Source: an uncultured Ruminococcus sp. (GTDB lineage: Bacteria > Bacillota > Clostridia > Oscillospirales > Ruminococcaceae). Taken from it: a stretch of DNA of 6,144 nucleotides. The notes below the pieces were generated by a model. The model ran no database searches and was not told the origin of the DNA. It saw only the letters and a list, made by a program, of their open reading frames with translations. The stretch lies in the NCBI GenBank assembly GCA_945876405.1, contig CAMCOJ010000133.1:1-6144 (forward strand), given 5' to 3'. The translations under genes were made by a program, and so were the position numbers. This document shows, one piece after another, positions 5,826-6,144 of this stretch; the stretch's first letter is position 1, and each line of letters begins with the position of its first letter.

Positions 5826-5869
5826 AAAAATAAATCCGCTGTATTCAGTTTTACAGCGGATTTATTTTT
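5826..5869. terminator. Bidirectional rho-independent terminator between cas3 and cas5c
   Basis: Two perfect 18-base inverted arms, AAAAATAAATCCGCTGTA (5826-5843) and its complement (5852-5869), flank an 8-base loop. The GC-rich core ATCCGCTGTA is bordered by A-rich and T-rich ends, so a U-tract follows the hairpin in both directions. On the minus strand it ends cas3, beginning within that gene's stop codon. On the plus strand it ends the crRNA-like RNA. It separates cas3 transcription from cas5c-cas2. Confidence 0.9.
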
Positions 5870-6144
5870 AATATAATAATGTATCCGGCACTGAACCACC
5901 AAAATTTATTCCTAACTCATCATCAAAAAATTCTTTTTTCAGTGCAATCACTCCGCTTTTCTGAAATTCCAGTGCGTTAGATTTTATAAGATTATTATAC
6001 ACTGTTTCATAAACAGAAATCATGTATTTCTGCACCTTTCTTGATACATTCACAAATTCTTCCGGATTCATATCTGAATTAAGATCAAGAATAATGTTAT
6101 CCGCTTCCTCATTATACGGAACTATTATATCACATGTATTACTA
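5868..6144 (-). CDS. cas3: Cas3 helicase-nuclease, C-terminal end (partial)
   Basis: The frame is open to the right edge, so only the last 91 residues are seen; the start and the HD and helicase domains are outside the window. The fragment reads CDIIVPYNEEADNIILDL, then VSRKVQKYMISVYETVYNNLI, then GVIALKKEFFDDELGIN, ending PDTLLY. The order VPY-(D/N)-E, an LQRYTV-like segment (here VQKYMISVY) and a terminal (Y/F)(D/Y)xELG motif is what I recognise as the C-terminal domain of type I-C Cas3. Its location upstream of cas5c in the usual I-C order supports this. The internal ATG at 6071 is not the start. Cas3 is the ATP-dependent 3'-5' nuclease-helicase recruited by target-bound Cascade. It is unusually far from cas5c (239 bases) and closed by its own terminator. 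Confidence 0.82.
   Translation of the reverse strand, partial: SNTCDIIVPYNEEADNIILDLNSDMNPEEFVNVSRKVQKYMISVYETVYNNLIKSNALEFQKSGVIALKKEFFDDELGINFGGSVPDTLLY

Larger units (their letters stand above)
5759..5869 (+). ncRNA. Predicted crRNA-like RNA autorepressing the cas operon (CreR-like)
   Basis: This is a roughly 110-base unit on the strand opposite the cas genes: a start at about 5759 set by an extended -10, one degenerate I-C repeat (5759-5798), a spacer-like segment from 5799, and a terminator (5826-5869). There is no open reading frame of note on this strand and no second repeat. The segment after the repeat begins TAATTTAATAACATGGTT, which matches a PAM-flanked site in the cas operon leader (5644-5661) at 16 of 18 positions. 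Cas5c could process it to an 11-base handle (TGGATTGAAAA, 5788-5798) plus guide. Loaded in Cascade it would bind, but with only 18 matched positions should not license Cas3 cleavage, giving negative feedback. The class is known (CreR, and CreA of CreTA); its operation here is inferred from sequence. Confidence 0.75.

Noticed and set aside
5799..5870. A second degenerate repeat after the spacer-like segment, as in a CreA-type mini-array
   Set aside because: I found no GTCG...GTGGATTGAAA-like sequence after 5816; the segment runs into the terminator hairpin instead.
5681..5902. A 73-codon open frame on the minus strand across the cas3-cas5c gap
   Set aside because: It overlaps the cas3 end, the terminator, the repeat-like element and the cas operon promoter, and its product is a low-complexity Asn, Lys, Leu-rich string with no family resemblance. 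It is most likely a by-product of AT-rich sequence.
6069..6071. ATG at 6071 as the start of a separate small gene
   Set aside because: The same frame stays open to the window edge, and the upstream residues (CDIIVPYNEEAD) are part of the Cas3 C-terminal pattern.

Overview
This window is AT-rich and looks like a low-GC Firmicute, probably a gut or rumen clostridium related to Ruminococcus. That placement rests on base composition, strong AGGAGG-type ribosome sites and the style of the Cas proteins; it is an inference. Every recognisable protein gene lies on the minus strand, so the biological order runs from right to left.

The content is most of a type I-C CRISPR-Cas locus. From the right edge it holds: the C-terminal end of cas3 (cut by the window edge); a 239-base intergenic region; cas5c; cas8c with an internal start for the small subunit cas11c; cas7c; cas4; cas1; cas2; and then the start of an AT-rich CRISPR leader (bases 1-160) that points off the left edge toward the expected array. 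No array repeat is inside the window at that end. There is no cas6, as expected for I-C, where Cas5c cuts the pre-crRNA. Cas5c, Cas7, Cas8c and Cas11c form Cascade, Cas3 is the recruited nuclease-helicase, and Cas4-Cas1-Cas2 acquire spacers.

The most interesting part is the gap between cas3 and cas5c (5629-5867). On the minus strand it has an essentially perfect sigma-A promoter (TTGACA, 17-base spacer, TATAAT with an extended -10 TG) driving the cas5c-to-cas2 operon. On the plus strand, running the opposite way, it has an extended -10 (TGCTATAAT). This is followed at the predicted transcription start by a single degenerate I-C CRISPR repeat (5759-5798: begins GTCG, ends GCGTGGATTGAAAA), then a spacer-like segment and a rho-independent terminator. 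The first 18 bases of that segment match, at 16 of 18 positions, a site in the 5' leader of the cas operon (5644-5661). That site is preceded directly by TTC, the I-C PAM. The only mismatches are at spacer positions 6 and 12, which are the positions flipped out of the crRNA-target duplex in Cascade. Identity stops after position 18.

The simplest reading is a solitary crRNA-like RNA that directs this locus's own Cascade to its own cas promoter. Pairing would be too short for Cas3 destruction, giving negative feedback. This places it with the known crRNA-like autoregulators (CreR, and CreA of CreTA); the type I-C example with this layout is read here from sequence alone and has not been tested.
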